In this document: positions 56,437 through 64,000 of the stretch, piece by piece
How positions within the stretch are numbered: the first letter of the stretch is position 1
Layout: each line of letters begins with the position of its first letter
DNA from: Microbacterium sp. CGR2
GTDB lineage: Bacteria > Actinomycetota > Actinomycetes > Actinomycetales > Microbacteriaceae
DNA length: 64,000 bases
Direction of reading: 5' to 3'
Assembly (NCBI RefSeq): GCF_003626735.1
Contig: NZ_RBHX01000001.1
Coordinates: forward strand, 62,001-126,000
Program-made: the position numbers and the translations under genes
Notes under the pieces: generated by a model
Told to the model about the DNA's origin: nothing
What the model saw: the letters and a program-made list of their open reading frames with translations, nothing else
The model's database searches: none

Positions 56437-57216
56437 GTGTCCAAGAGCATCGAAGTCAACGACCTCAATGTCTACTACAGCGACTTCCTCGCCGTCGAAG
56501 GCGTGAGCATCGACATCAAGCCCAACACGGTGACGGCGTTCATCGGCCCGTCGGGCTGCGGCAAGTCGACGTTCCTCCGCACACTGAACCGCATGCACGA
56601 GGTGATCCCCGGTGCTCGCGTCGAAGGCGAGGTGCTGATCGACGGACGCAACCTGTACGACGCGAACGTCGACCCCGTACTCGTTCGTCGACGGGTCGGC
56701 ATGGTGTTCCAGCGTCCGAACCCGTTCCCGACGATGTCGATCAAGGAGAACGTGCTCGCCGGCGTGAAGCTCAACAACACGCGCATGTCCAAGAGCGATC
56801 AGGATGCGCTGGTCGAGCAGTCGCTTCGTGGAGCCAACCTCTGGAACGAGGTCAAGGACCGCCTGGACAAGCCCGGCTCCGGCCTCTCGGGCGGGCAGCA
56901 GCAGCGTCTGTGCATCGCGCGGGCGATCGCGGTCTCTCCCGACGTGATCCTGATGGACGAGCCCTGCTCCGCTCTCGACCCGATCTCGACCTTCGCGATC
57001 GAAGAGCTGATCGCGGAGATCAAGCAGCAGTACACGGTCGTCATCGTCACGCACAACATGCAGCAGGCGTCGCGCGTCTCCGACCGCACCGCCTTCTTCA
57101 ACATCGCGGGCACCGGCAAGCCGGGCAAGCTCATCGAGTACGACGACACCACGACGATCTTCACCACCCCGTCGATTCAGGCGACTGAAGACTACGTGTC
57201 CGGCCGCTTCGGATAG
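56437..57216 (+). CDS. pstB: phosphate ABC transporter ATPase PstB
   Basis: A 259-residue ATPase. Walker A is [17 protein letters not shown] (near 35), the PstB-specific Q loop is [13 protein letters not shown], the signature is [15 protein letters not shown] (near 147) and Walker B is [20 protein letters not shown] lies about 8 nt before the GTG at 56437, which is preferred to the long open frame overlapping pstA. It also passes the phosphate signal to PhoU. Confidence 0.95.
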   Translation: MSKSIEVNDLNVYYSDFLAVEGVSIDIKPNTVTAFIGPSGCGKSTFLRTLNRMHEVIPGARVEGEVLIDGRNLYDANVDPVLVRRRVGMVFQRPNPFPTMSIKENVLAGVKLNNTRMSKSDQDALVEQSLRGANLWNEVKDRLDKPGSGLSGGQQQRLCIARAIAVSPDVILMDEPCSALDPISTFAIEELIAEIKQQYTVVIVTHNMQQASRVSDRTAFFNIAGTGKPGKLIEYDDTTTIFTTPSIQATEDYVSGRFG

Positions 57217-57242
57217 TCCCGGGCCCTCGACTTCTCGGGACT
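57215..57242. terminator. weak hairpin between pstB and pabC
   Basis: AGTCCCG (57215-57221) pairs with CGGGACT (57236-57242) around a 14-nt loop that can form further pairs. It sits at the end of the pst operon where pabC converges. It has no T run; assignment is tentative. Confidence 0.4.
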
Positions 57243-57274
57243 CCGCTTCAGCTGCGGCGAACGGAAGGGCGGAC

Positions 57275-58159
57275 TCAGTCGCGGGGAGACAACAGGTACT
57301 GGTTGAGCTCCGCCGTCAACGCAGTGTCGATCGAGAGAGCCGTGCCGTCGACGGCGGTGATCGGGGCAGCCAGGCGGACGCTCGAGACCAGCCACGCGGC
57401 ATCCGCTCGTGGCAGGTCGGATGCCGGAACGCGGTCGTATTCGACGTCGAAGCCCCGCGCGGACAGGTGTTCGTAGACGCTCAGCTGCGTCGTGCCGTGC
57501 AGGATGCCACCGTTCGGGGCCGGCGTCACGAAGCGATCCCCGAAGCGGAGGATGAGGGATGCGGTGGGCGCCTCCAGCACGAACCCGTCGCTGGACAGGA
57601 AGATCGCGTCATCCGCGTCGCGGCGCCTGGCCTCTCGCAGCGCCGCCATGTTCACGGCATACGACAGCGTCTTCGCACCGAGCAGCAGCCACGGTGCACG
57701 CTCGGCCGCCCCGAGATCGTAGCCACGGTCCAGGGTCACGACCCGGACGCCCTCGGTCCGTACGCGCGCGAAGTCGGGAGCCGGGGCTGCGGTCACCCAG
57801 GCTGTCGGAGTGGGCCCGTGCTCGACGCCTCGACTGAGAATGAGTTTGATGACGGCCTCACCGCCGCCGCATCGGGCTGCAGCCTGGTCGATCGCCTGCC
57901 GCCACTGCGGAAGATGAGGCTCCGGAAGATCGCACAGCCGCGCGGAATGCGCGAGTCGCTCGAGGTGCGGCACGACCTCCTGCGCGTGCCCGTCGACGAC
58001 GCCGATCGACTCGAAGACGCCGTCGCCTCGCTGGGTGCTCAGCTCCCCCACGCTGAGGGCGGGAGCCGCCGCGTCCACCTGGGTGAACGTCTCGCGGTAG
58101 TCCGTGCGGTCGTCACCGGCGACGACGGGGGCGATCATCAGAGCGAAGCGCTGTGTCAT
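57275..58159 (-). CDS. pabC: class IV aminotransferase, aminodeoxychorismate lyase-like
   Basis: A 294-residue PLP protein of fold type IV. The Arg/Gly start QRGDGVFESIGVVDG, the PLP Lys in LLGAKTLSYAVNMAALREA (core: GAKTLSYAVN) and DDAIFLSSDGFVLEAPTASL are conserved. The mycobacterial gene in the same neighbourhood, Rv0812, is an aminodeoxychorismate lyase for folate. TAGGCT ends 6 nt before the ATG. A branched-chain or D-amino-acid aminotransferase role is the alternative. Confidence 0.83.
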   Translation of the reverse strand: MTQRFALMIAPVVAGDDRTDYRETFTQVDAAAPALSVGELSTQRGDGVFESIGVVDGHAQEVVPHLERLAHSARLCDLPEPHLPQWRQAIDQAAARCGGGEAVIKLILSRGVEHGPTPTAWVTAAPAPDFARVRTEGVRVVTLDRGYDLGAAERAPWLLLGAKTLSYAVNMAALREARRRDADDAIFLSSDGFVLEAPTASLILRFGDRFVTPAPNGGILHGTTQLSVYEHLSARGFDVEYDRVPASDLPRADAAWLVSSVRLAAPITAVDGTALSIDTALTAELNQYLLSPRD

Positions 58160-58202
58160 CCTTTGAGCCTACGGGCCGGGAATACCTTGCGGAGTCTCGC
58201 GT

Positions 58203-58300
58203 TACAATTGAACGGCCGGGCCGCATAACCCCGGGCTCCAATATTCGCCGCTTTGAGCGGCCTTCCGCCGAGAGGCGTTCTTGCGGCCCGGTCTTTCTCT
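58203..58300 (+). ncRNA. candidate structured RNA with own promoter and U-rich end
   Basis: TACAAT (58203-58208) could be a -10 box. Six bases later GGCCGGGCCGCA (58214-58225) pairs with TGCGGCCCGGTC (58282-58293) in a 12-bp closing stem, followed by TTTCTCT. Inside lie the hairpins GCCGC-TTTGA-GCGGC (58247-58261) and CGCC-GAGA-GGCG (58266-58277, a GNRA tetraloop). The surrounding 190-base gap has no reading frame of note. pabC upstream is leaderless on the other strand, so this is not its leader. I recognise no known RNA family; existence as RNA is predicted only. Confidence 0.45.
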
Positions 58301-58353
58301 GTCTACGACCATCCGCGGCTGATCCGGCCGTGTTGTCGGCTCACGCCCGACGT

Positions 58354-58983
58354 TCAGGCGAGGGCGCCCGTGCGCCACAGCATCGCGGCAGCGGAAAGGT
58401 CGTGTCCATAGCTGCTGAGCCGCAGTGCCCTCGTGGTGAGTTCGCTCGCCCGCGCCGGCTCGGTCGACTCATAGTCATCGGCTGTGTGCGTGGCACCGGA
58501 CGCCTGCACTCGGCAGAAGGCTGCCGCCCGGTCGAGCGCCACGGCGAAGTCGCCGCGGAACGCGCCGCGAAGGATCGTGTCGATGAGGGCGACGAGCTCA
58601 TCGGGGTCCGCGGGAACAGGGGCGCCGGCGATGACGGCATCCGCCGAGGCCAGTTCGACGCGACCGCGCTCGTAGAGAAACGCCGCTGTCCGCGGGTCCC
58701 CATGGATCGCGAGCTGCAGGACATACAGCCGCCACAACGCCCCCGGCAGCGTGCGTCCCGGTGCCTTGGACCACAGTTCGGCGATCTCATCGATGCCGTG
58801 TTCGGCGGTGAACGCGACGAGACGCTCGGCGCTTGCTCCGCTCTCGTCGGCACGAACGCGCGTCAGCAGAGCGGATGCTGTGGCGTGCGCCACTCGCGAC
58901 TCCTCTGCGGGGTCGTGCGTGCCCACGATGTTGTCGAAGGCGCTGGTGGGGCGTCGCACGGGTCGGTGATGCTGCTCGGGCAT
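58354..58983 (-). CDS. conserved hypothetical protein, 209 residues
   Basis: A soluble, mostly helical protein. It starts with a short basic stretch, then FDNIVGTHDPAEESRVAHAT (core), a pattern found in actinobacterial proteins of unknown role. The middle PGALWRLYVLQLAIHGDPRTAAFLYERG reads as antiparallel helices like a TPR-like scaffold (core: ALWRLYVLQLAIHGDP). No catalytic residues are evident. It is 28 nt downstream of rskA on the same strand and could be co-transcribed with sigK-rskA. Confidence 0.72.
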   Translation of the reverse strand: MPEQHHRPVRRPTSAFDNIVGTHDPAEESRVAHATASALLTRVRADESGASAERLVAFTAEHGIDEIAELWSKAPGRTLPGALWRLYVLQLAIHGDPRTAAFLYERGRVELASADAVIAGAPVPADPDELVALIDTILRGAFRGDFAVALDRAAAFCRVQASGATHTADDYESTEPARASELTTRALRLSSYGHDLSAAAMLWRTGALA

Positions 58984-59011
58984 CGAACCAGGGTACCTGC
59001 GATTGCCGTGC

Positions 59012-59800
59012 TCAGGCCGTAGGGATGACGAGCACCGGATCGGACGTCGGCTGGCCGTTGGGCGAACCGCCCGCCTGTTCGACGGTCACCGCGATCGCGT
59101 CGCCCTCGTGCATGTCACCGTCGAGCACCGCCGTCGCGTCTCCGTCGTCGACGTCGAAGACGCCGGCGGCTATGGGGGCGTCGCCGCGGAGGAACCAGAG
59201 TTCGTACGTCTTGCCGTCTTCGGGAGCCTCGATGTCGTCGGCCACCAGGACAGCCGTTCCCAGAGACGCCGACCAGTGCGCCGTGGCGGATCCGCCGCCG
59301 TCCAGCTCGACCGTCGCCTGTGCAGCGTCCCCGGCAGCCTGGATCTCTTCCAACGCCACGACGGACGCAGGACGGTTGAGCTGATCGTTGAGCGCCACCG
59401 CCCCGATTCCCACACCCACCAGGAGAGCAAGGCAGGCGGCGAGCGCGAACACCACGCGTGTCCAGCGGCGCGGAGCCGAGCGAGGCTCGTCGCGGGCGCG
59501 CGAGGCGTCGGTCGCGTGCGCCACCCCGGGTGCGTCGACGGTCGGACCGGGACGATCGTCGGGCTCGACGCCCTGCGGTGTCGTGGCGATCTGCGCGAGC
59601 AGCGAAGCGCGGATGTTGTCTGGCGGTGTCACCGAAGCGACCGCGTCCGTCAGCAGGGCAGCAGTCTCCGCCTCGGTCTCGGCGATCGAACGCCATTCCG
59701 GGTTGGTGAAGAGGGCTGCGCGGAAACGCTGCTCGTCGTCGGGAGACAGTGCGCCCAGGGCGGCGCCTGCCGCGAGTTCTGCGAATTCTTCCTCGTTCAT
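59012..59800 (-). CDS. rskA: anti-sigma-K factor RskA
   Basis: A 262-residue single-pass membrane protein. The N-terminal sigma-binding domain (1-75) begins MNEEEFAELAAGAALGAL; a membrane helix lies at about 113-136 (VFALAACLALLVGVGIGAVA); the extracytoplasmic RskA domain (about 150-262) has GKTYELWFLRGDAPIAAGVF (core). The ATG at 59800 overlaps the sigK stop in ATGA. By analogy it holds SigK at the membrane and is released by proteolysis. Confidence 0.91.
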   Translation of the reverse strand: MNEEEFAELAAGAALGALSPDDEQRFRAALFTNPEWRSIAETEAETAALLTDAVASVTPPDNIRASLLAQIATTPQGVEPDDRPGPTVDAPGVAHATDASRARDEPRSAPRRWTRVVFALAACLALLVGVGIGAVALNDQLNRPASVVALEEIQAAGDAAQATVELDGGGSATAHWSASLGTAVLVADDIEAPEDGKTYELWFLRGDAPIAAGVFDVDDGDATAVLDGDMHEGDAIAVTVEQAGGSPNGQPTSDPVLVIPTA

Positions 59801-60396
59801 GCCGTCACCCCCATCGCCGCACGCAGACGGGTGAGCCCGTCTCGCATCCGTGTCTTGATCGTCCCCAGCGGTGCTCCTACGAGCACCGATATCTCGTTCT
59901 GACTGTAACCACCGTAGTAAGCAAGAACGAGAGCTTCACGCTGCACTTCGGGCAGCCCCGTGAGCGCTTCGACCACCTTCTCACCGTCGATCCCGAGTTC
60001 CACCCGTTCAGCGACGCTGTCATGCGCCACACCGATGTCTCTCAGTCCGGCCCGCACATCTCGGTCCGCACTGGACTGGGATGCACGCACCCTGTCCACG
60101 GCCCGGCGATGTGCGATGGTCATCACCCATGCTCGTCCTTGACCCTTGTTCGGAGCGAAGCGCGAAGCGGATTGCCAGATCTCGAGGAAGACCTCCTGGA
60201 GCACCTCTTCGCTCTGCGAGCGGTTCACCAGCACGCGGAGGATGAGACCGAACACGCGCGCGGAGAGGGCGTCGTAGAGCTCTGCGAAAGCACGCTGGTC
60301 ACCGTCGGCGATGCGTTGGAGGAGTGCGCCGACGACATCACTCGCCGTCCCGTCCTCCGGGACGTCCATTCCATCGATGACCATCAGCACAAGCAT
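59797..60396 (-). CDS. sigK: ECF sigma factor SigK
   Basis: A 199-residue ECF sigma factor. Region 2 (FAELYDALSARVFGLILRVL, then VLQEVFLEIWQ and WVMTIAHRRAVDRVR) and region 4 (PEVQREALVLAYYGGYSQNE, then GTIKTRMRDGLTRLR) are complete. The first ATG (60396) is used here; in-frame ATGs at 60384 and 60369 are possible, and none has a ribosome site. A SigK-like promoter precedes it, so positive autoregulation is likely. The partner rskA overlaps the end. Confidence 0.9.
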   Translation of the reverse strand: MLVLMVIDGMDVPEDGTASDVVGALLQRIADGDQRAFAELYDALSARVFGLILRVLVNRSQSEEVLQEVFLEIWQSASRFAPNKGQGRAWVMTIAHRRAVDRVRASQSSADRDVRAGLRDIGVAHDSVAERVELGIDGEKVVEALTGLPEVQREALVLAYYGGYSQNEISVLVGAPLGTIKTRMRDGLTRLRAAMGVTA

Positions 60397-60438
60397 GCCG
60401 CATGCGCGCGCTATTACCGCGCACGTGACGCCCTAACG

Positions 60439-60465
60439 TGACGGAATCGAGGCCGAGTGCGATGG
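60439..60465 (-). promoter_or_regulatory. predicted SigK-dependent promoter of sigK-rskA
   Basis: On the minus strand CCATCG (60460-60465) and CCGTCA (60439-60444) are 15 nt apart, close to the mycobacterial SigK consensus CCATCC / CCGAAT. It lies 43 nt before the sigK start. Confidence 0.6.
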
Positions 60466-60514
60466 TCCGAGATCGGGCAGAAAAGGCGCCGGAGAAAAAA
60501 CTTTGGGATCTGTC

Positions 60515-60541
60515 CCATCCGATGGCGAGGGGGCTCCGAAC
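60515..60541 (+). promoter_or_regulatory. predicted SigK-dependent promoter of the fasciclin gene
   Basis: CCATCC (60515-60520) and CCGAAC (60536-60541) are separated by the same 15 nt as in the sigK promoter and differ from the mycobacterial SigK consensus at one base. The gene starts 52 nt downstream, leaving room for a leader with AAGGAG. Confidence 0.7.
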
Positions 60542-60592
60542 AGAACTCGACGCCACGGAGAGGCCGCGGCTCAGTTTTTGAAGGAGCTCGAC

Positions 60593-61258
60593 ATGTTCAC
60601 CACCAAGAAGAAGGTCACCGCAGCAGTCACCCTCACGCTGGCGAGCGCATTCCTGCTCTCGGCCTGTTCGATGGGCGGCACCCCCGAAGAGGAGTCGCCG
60701 GAGTCGTCGGCGCCCGAGACGTCGGAGGAGACCGAAGCGCCCGAGACGATGGACCCGGCCGCCAACCTCGTCGGCCCCGGCTGCGCGGCTTACGCCGAGG
60801 CAGTGCCGGACGGCGCAGGCTCGGTCGAGGGCATGTCTCAGGACCCGGTCGCCGTCGCAGCCTCCAACAATCCGCTGCTGAAGACGCTCGTCGCAGCAGT
60901 GAGCGGACAGCTCAACCCGGACGTCGACCTGGTCGACACGCTCAACGGCGACGAGTTCACGGTGTTCGCACCGGTGGACGAGGCCTTCGCGAAGATCGAC
61001 CCGGCCACGATCGAGGCACTCAAGACCGACAGCGCAACGCTGAGCTCGATCCTGACGTACCACGTCGTCCCCGGCCAGATCGCTCCCGAGGACATCGCTG
61101 GCATGCACACCACGGTGCAGGGTGCCGACCTCGAGGTCACCGGCAGCGGTGACGACTGGATGGTCAACGACGCATCCGCCGTCATCTGCGGTGGCGTCCA
61201 GACCGCCAACGCCACCGTGTACCTGATCGACACGGTGCTGATGCCCCCGGCTGAGTAA
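60593..61258 (+). CDS. fasciclin-domain lipoprotein (MPT83/MPT70-like)
   Basis: A 221-residue secreted protein. The signal peptide ends in the lipobox LLSAC (Cys near residue 23). An acidic Ser/Pro/Glu/Thr linker (about 28-55) follows, then one FAS1 domain with the H1 and H2 motifs [14 protein letters not shown] and [14 protein letters not shown] and the end [13 protein letters not shown]. It has two Cys residues at positions comparable to the MPT70 disulfide ([10 protein letters not shown] and AVICGGV). AAGGAG precedes the ATG. In M. tuberculosis SigK controls mpt70/mpt83; the same partners stand together here. Confidence 0.92.
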   Translation: MFTTKKKVTAAVTLTLASAFLLSACSMGGTPEEESPESSAPETSEETEAPETMDPAANLVGPGCAAYAEAVPDGAGSVEGMSQDPVAVAASNNPLLKTLVAAVSGQLNPDVDLVDTLNGDEFTVFAPVDEAFAKIDPATIEALKTDSATLSSILTYHVVPGQIAPEDIAGMHTTVQGADLEVTGSGDDWMVNDASAVICGGVQTANATVYLIDTVLMPPAE

Positions 61259-61329
61259 GCGGGAAAGCCGGGTGGGGATACCCGGCGAGCGTCCTTCTCC
61301 CGTCTCGGGGGAGGAACGCGAGGAGGACG

Positions 61330-61370
61330 CGAAGGGCCGTCGACGGTGTTGCACCGCCGACGGCCCTTCG
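61330..61370 (+). terminator. terminator of the fasciclin gene
   Basis: CGAAGGGCCGTCG (61330-61342) pairs with CGACGGCCCTTCG (61358-61370); CGGTG/CACCG continues the stem after one mismatch. It lies 72 nt after the stop and just before tRNA-Lys. Confidence 0.85.
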
Positions 61371-61394
61371 TCATGCCCCATACAATGGTGGGGA

Positions 61395-61467
61395 GGGCCT
61401 CTAGCTCAGTTGGCAGAGCATCGGACTTTTAATCCGCGGGTCGTGGGTTCGAGCCCCACGGGGCCCA
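61395..61467 (+). tRNA. tRNA-Lys (anticodon TTT)
   Basis: Acceptor GGGCCTC pairs with GGGGCCC (one G-T), anticodon stem TCGGA/TCCGC with loop CTTTTAA gives anticodon TTT, and the T arm is GTGGG-TTCGAGC-CCCAC. CCA is not encoded. A TACAAT at 61381-61386 ends 8 nt upstream and is a near-perfect -10 box. Confidence 0.96.
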
Positions 61468-61578
61468 CCGCACGATCATCAACTCCCGGTCGTTCGCCCC
61501 TGGGGCCGACGACGCCGAGGGCTACGCTGAACTCACCCGCGGCACCACCGACGGGCTACGGCGGGAGGGCAACGACAG

Positions 61579-63657
61579 ATGAGAGTCACCTCCGAACGAA
61601 CGATTGAAGCAGGCGAAATCCGACGCGAGATCGTTTTGCTGTCAGGCTTCATCGTCGGCTACGCCGTTGCCGTTCTGCTGGGACGGGCCACGGTGCTCCC
61701 GCAGTCCAACCTCAGTATGGTGTGGCCCGCCGCCGGGGTATCAGTGCTGTGGATCACCGCGCGAGCGGGCCGTCCCTGGGCAGCGCTGGACATCATCCTG
61801 ATCGGCCTTCTCACCTCACTCGGCGTGGCGGTCACCGGCGGCGAGATGAGCGGCGCCGTCGCCGCAGGTCTGGCCGCAATCGTGCAGACCGCTGTCATCG
61901 CCGTCCTCATCTCCCGCCACTGCCCGCGAATCTGGCGCAGCCGAGCAGGGAGCCCGATCACGCGGCGGGATCTCTGGTGGTTCCTGCTGGCATCGATTCT
62001 CGGCCCCGCCGTGTCCGCGGTCCTCATCGGTCTCAACGCGGCTGTGTTCGCCGGCGGGTGGGACTGGCAGGTGATCCTTCTCTGGTGTGCGCGGAACACC
62101 GGGAGCATCGTCGTCATCGTTCCCCTCGGCCTCATCGTCGGAGGACTCATCCGCCGGGCGCGAGTGCGAACAGTCGATTCAGCCGCAACCGGACGGCTCC
62201 ACGCGCTGCGATCGCACCCCGCCGAGTGGGCCTTCCTGCTCGTACTTTCGCCCATCGTGCACGTCGTCTGGTTCATCAGCACCGAGGACACGGCGATCGT
62301 CTTCCCCCTGCTGGCTCTGGCCTGCTGGGCTGGAGCGAGACTGCCCTCACCCCTCGTGCCCGTGCAAGGCGCACTCGTCGCCATCGGTTGCACGGCCATC
62401 GCTGCCGCGGGCGCAGGACCATGGTTGAGTCTCGGGGCGCCGATCACTCAGATCGCCGTCGCACAGCTGTACGTCACACTTTTCTGTGCCATCGGGTTGG
62501 CGCTCGCACTCGACCGTGACGATCGGGACGAGCTCTCCGCCGCACTGTCCGACGCGAAGAACGACGCCCAGGCTCAGGCCGATCTCTACGAGACCATCTT
62601 CGAGACGATGTCCGAGGGCGTTCGCGTGGTCGATCGCGAAGGACACCTCGTTGTCCGAAACAGCGCCGCCGCCCGCCTTCTCCGCGTTGATACCGGAGCT
62701 GGCGCGCCGCGACAGAGCATGGAGGGGGTGGAGCCGGACCTCGCCTCGATCCGAAACCTGGACGGGTCTGCGCTGGCACCGACCGACATGCCGTTTCGCA
62801 GGTCTCTCGCCGGGAACGACGTCCGTGACCTCGAACTGCTGATACGCCCCGACGGCGCGGAGCCCAGCAGTGACCGGATCATCTCGTTCACCACTGCGCG
62901 GTTGCCGGTGACAGCCGGCGCCGGGGTCGTCACGGTACTCCGCGACGTGACACTCGAGCGCGAGGAGCTTCGGCGCGCCGCTCAGATCCAATCCAGTCTC
63001 CTGCCCCTCGATCTACCTCACCTCCCGGGATACGAGCTGGCGGCGCGATTCGTGCCTGCGGGCTCCGTCGGGGGCGACTTCTACGACTGGTACGAACTGG
63101 ACGACGGGCTGGTGCTGACTCTTGCGGACGTGATGGGCAAGGGACCGGGTGCGGCGATCCTGGCAGCCACGACGCGCTCCCTGCTCCGGGCGCATGGCGG
63201 GGACCAGGATGTCGTGCGAGCCGTGTCGGCGACCGAGAAGAGCATGGTGAGGGACCTTTCCAACATCAATGCCTTCGTCACGGTCTTTCACGCGCATCTG
63301 CATGCCCCCACGGGAGCGCTCCGCTATGTGGACGCCGGGCACGGACTCGCGGCGATCATTCCCGCCGGCGGCACCGGGCGACGACTCGAGAGTGTGGACC
63401 TGCCGCTGGGCGTGGGCGACGAAGAAGAGCGCGGCGTCAGGAAGGAGTATCTCGCTCCTGGCGATCTGCTTCTCGTGATGAGTGATGGTGTTCTCGATGC
63501 CGTGGACGGCACGCCCGAGGGCCTCGACAAGGTCTGGCAGGAGGCTTCACGCGCAGGATCTGCCGCGGACGCCGTTGGCGCCGTCGCCGCGCTCACCGCA
63601 TCTGCGGCAATCGAAGACGACCTGACGATCCTCGCGCTCCGCCGTCAGCCCGCGTGA
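61579..63657 (+). CDS. MASE1-PAS-PP2C (SpoIIE-type) membrane phosphatase
   Basis: A 692-residue sensor phosphatase. Residues about 15-295 hold eight or more membrane helices of the MASE1 type (NLSMVWPAAGVSVLWI; LWCARNTGSIVVIVP). A PAS domain (about 335-445) begins YETIFETMSEGVRVVDREGH. The SpoIIE phosphatase (about 470-690) has the metal motifs GGDFYDWYEL, LTLADVMGKGPGAA and LLVMSDGVLDA. It should dephosphorylate an anti-anti-sigma factor in a partner-switching pathway; no such partner lies in the window. The start region has no strong ribosome site. Confidence 0.88.
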   Translation: MRVTSERTIEAGEIRREIVLLSGFIVGYAVAVLLGRATVLPQSNLSMVWPAAGVSVLWITARAGRPWAALDIILIGLLTSLGVAVTGGEMSGAVAAGLAAIVQTAVIAVLISRHCPRIWRSRAGSPITRRDLWWFLLASILGPAVSAVLIGLNAAVFAGGWDWQVILLWCARNTGSIVVIVPLGLIVGGLIRRARVRTVDSAATGRLHALRSHPAEWAFLLVLSPIVHVVWFISTEDTAIVFPLLALACWAGARLPSPLVPVQGALVAIGCTAIAAAGAGPWLSLGAPITQIAVAQLYVTLFCAIGLALALDRDDRDELSAALSDAKNDAQAQADLYETIFETMSEGVRVVDREGHLVVRNSAAARLLRVDTGAGAPRQSMEGVEPDLASIRNLDGSALAPTDMPFRRSLAGNDVRDLELLIRPDGAEPSSDRIISFTTARLPVTAGAGVVTVLRDVTLEREELRRAAQIQSSLLPLDLPHLPGYELAARFVPAGSVGGDFYDWYELDDGLVLTLADVMGKGPGAAILAATTRSLLRAHGGDQDVVRAVSATEKSMVRDLSNINAFVTVFHAHLHAPTGALRYVDAGHGLAAIIPAGGTGRRLESVDLPLGVGDEEERGVRKEYLAPGDLLLVMSDGVLDAVDGTPEGLDKVWQEASRAGSAADAVGAVAALTASAAIEDDLTILALRRQPA

Positions 63658-63800
63658 CCCCGCGCGACCCGCAACATCCGACTCGCGGGCGTATCACCCC
63701 TCTCTCGCATCGGCCACCCCCTTTTGCACTGAGCCTGCTCGAAGGAGAGTCGATGTGTCCCCGCGACCCGAGGGACGACTCCCCCACGAAAGGATGAACG

Positions 63801-64000
63801 ATGACTCTCACCGGCAACCGAGTGGCATTCCTGGCGACGGACGGATTCGAGGACAGCGAGCTGACCAGCCCGTGGGACGCGGTGACCGCGGAAGGCGCGA
63901 GCGCGACCCTGATCGCCCCTGACAGCGGCCGGATCACCGGCAAGAACGGTCACGAGCAGTCCGTCGACCTCGCCGCGGCCGATGCGAAGGCCGACCAGTT
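63801..64000 (+). CDS. DJ-1/PfpI-family (YhbO-type) protein, 3' end outside window
   Basis: Sixty-six codons are visible. The start TGNRVAFLATDGFEDSELTS followed by PWDAVTAEGA is the typical N-terminus of the PfpI/YhbO branch, with the conserved Glu in GFEDSEL. The nucleophilic Cys lies beyond the window. Members are glyoxalase/deglycase or stress-induced proteins. AAAGGA precedes the ATG. The 143 bases between the phosphatase gene and this one hold no other feature. Confidence 0.83.
   Translation, partial: MTLTGNRVAFLATDGFEDSELTSPWDAVTAEGASATLIAPDSGRITGKNGHEQSVDLAAADAKADQ

Noticed and set aside
58160..58353. Riboswitch (for example tetrahydrofolate) in front of pabC
   Set aside because: pabC has a -10 box 6 nt from its start on the minus strand, so no leader would be transcribed, and the fold does not match the THF class.

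Overview
The window looks like chromosome of a high-GC actinobacterium of the family Microbacteriaceae, most likely Microbacterium or a close relative. Supporting signs are the C50-carotenoid cluster (crtE-B-I-Ye-Yf-Eb plus an MMPL protein), DtxR/IdeR, CarD, WXG100, SenX3-RegX3 and SigK-RskA proteins, two DUF7882-type paralogues, and many genes whose start codon lies 6-8 nt after a TANNNT -10 box, as in actinobacterial leaderless mRNAs. I saw no phage, insertion sequence, CRISPR array or rRNA. The genus is an inference from protein families.

Layout. 1-8.5 kb: a divergent MarR regulator (cut by the window edge) and a tightly coupled carotenoid operon from isopentenyl diphosphate to a C50 cyclic carotenoid, ending in a large MMPL transporter. 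8.5-11.3 kb: tRNA-Arg, an HNH protein, a secreted M23 peptidase and the iron regulator ideR with an iron-box-like site. 11.3-17.2 kb: serC, a DUF3027 protein, a cold-shock protein, a small membrane protein and the XPB helicase pair, in an order resembling Mycobacterium. 17.3-22.9 kb: an OmpR-type two-component system, an orphan WXG100 protein, groL under a CIRCE operator, a LytR_C protein and a DUF3263 protein. 22.9-32.5 kb: housekeeping and accessory genes (DUF2332, msrB, nitroreductase, DMT transporter, SRAP protein), an ABC exporter with its own NarL-type two-component system, an aldo/keto reductase and three small proteins of unknown function.

32.7-41.4 kb: tRNA-Thr, a DsbA-like protein without CXXC, a MsmK/UgpC-type ABC ATPase, a DUF4032 protein, an NAD(P)-binding protein, and the carD-ispDF-cysS-rlmB block. 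41.5-57.2 kb: an LpqE-like lipoprotein, then the phosphate genes: regX3, senX3, phoU, gpmA, a YgfZ/nitrobindin group, an atypical GlnR-type regulator, ppk1, a Nudix-phosphatase fusion and pstSCAB. Repeats of a TTCACC-like unit at 11-nt spacing precede phoU, ppk1 and pstS, which ties both phosphate blocks into one predicted RegX3 regulon. 57.3-64 kb: a pabC-like gene, a candidate structured RNA, sigK-rskA with a fasciclin lipoprotein (each transcription unit preceded by a SigK-like promoter), tRNA-Lys, a MASE1-PP2C phosphatase and the start of a DJ-1/PfpI protein.

Several parts connect. ispDF supplies and idi interconverts the C5 precursors used by crtE. SenX3-RegX3, PhoU, Pst and Ppk form the phosphate uptake and storage circuit. 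SigK-RskA probably controls the fasciclin protein beside it. The most interesting non-coding observations are the phased PHO repeats, the twin SigK promoters, the folded RNA near 58.2 kb, the 11-nt phased repeats before the M23 gene and the widespread leaderless-start pattern.
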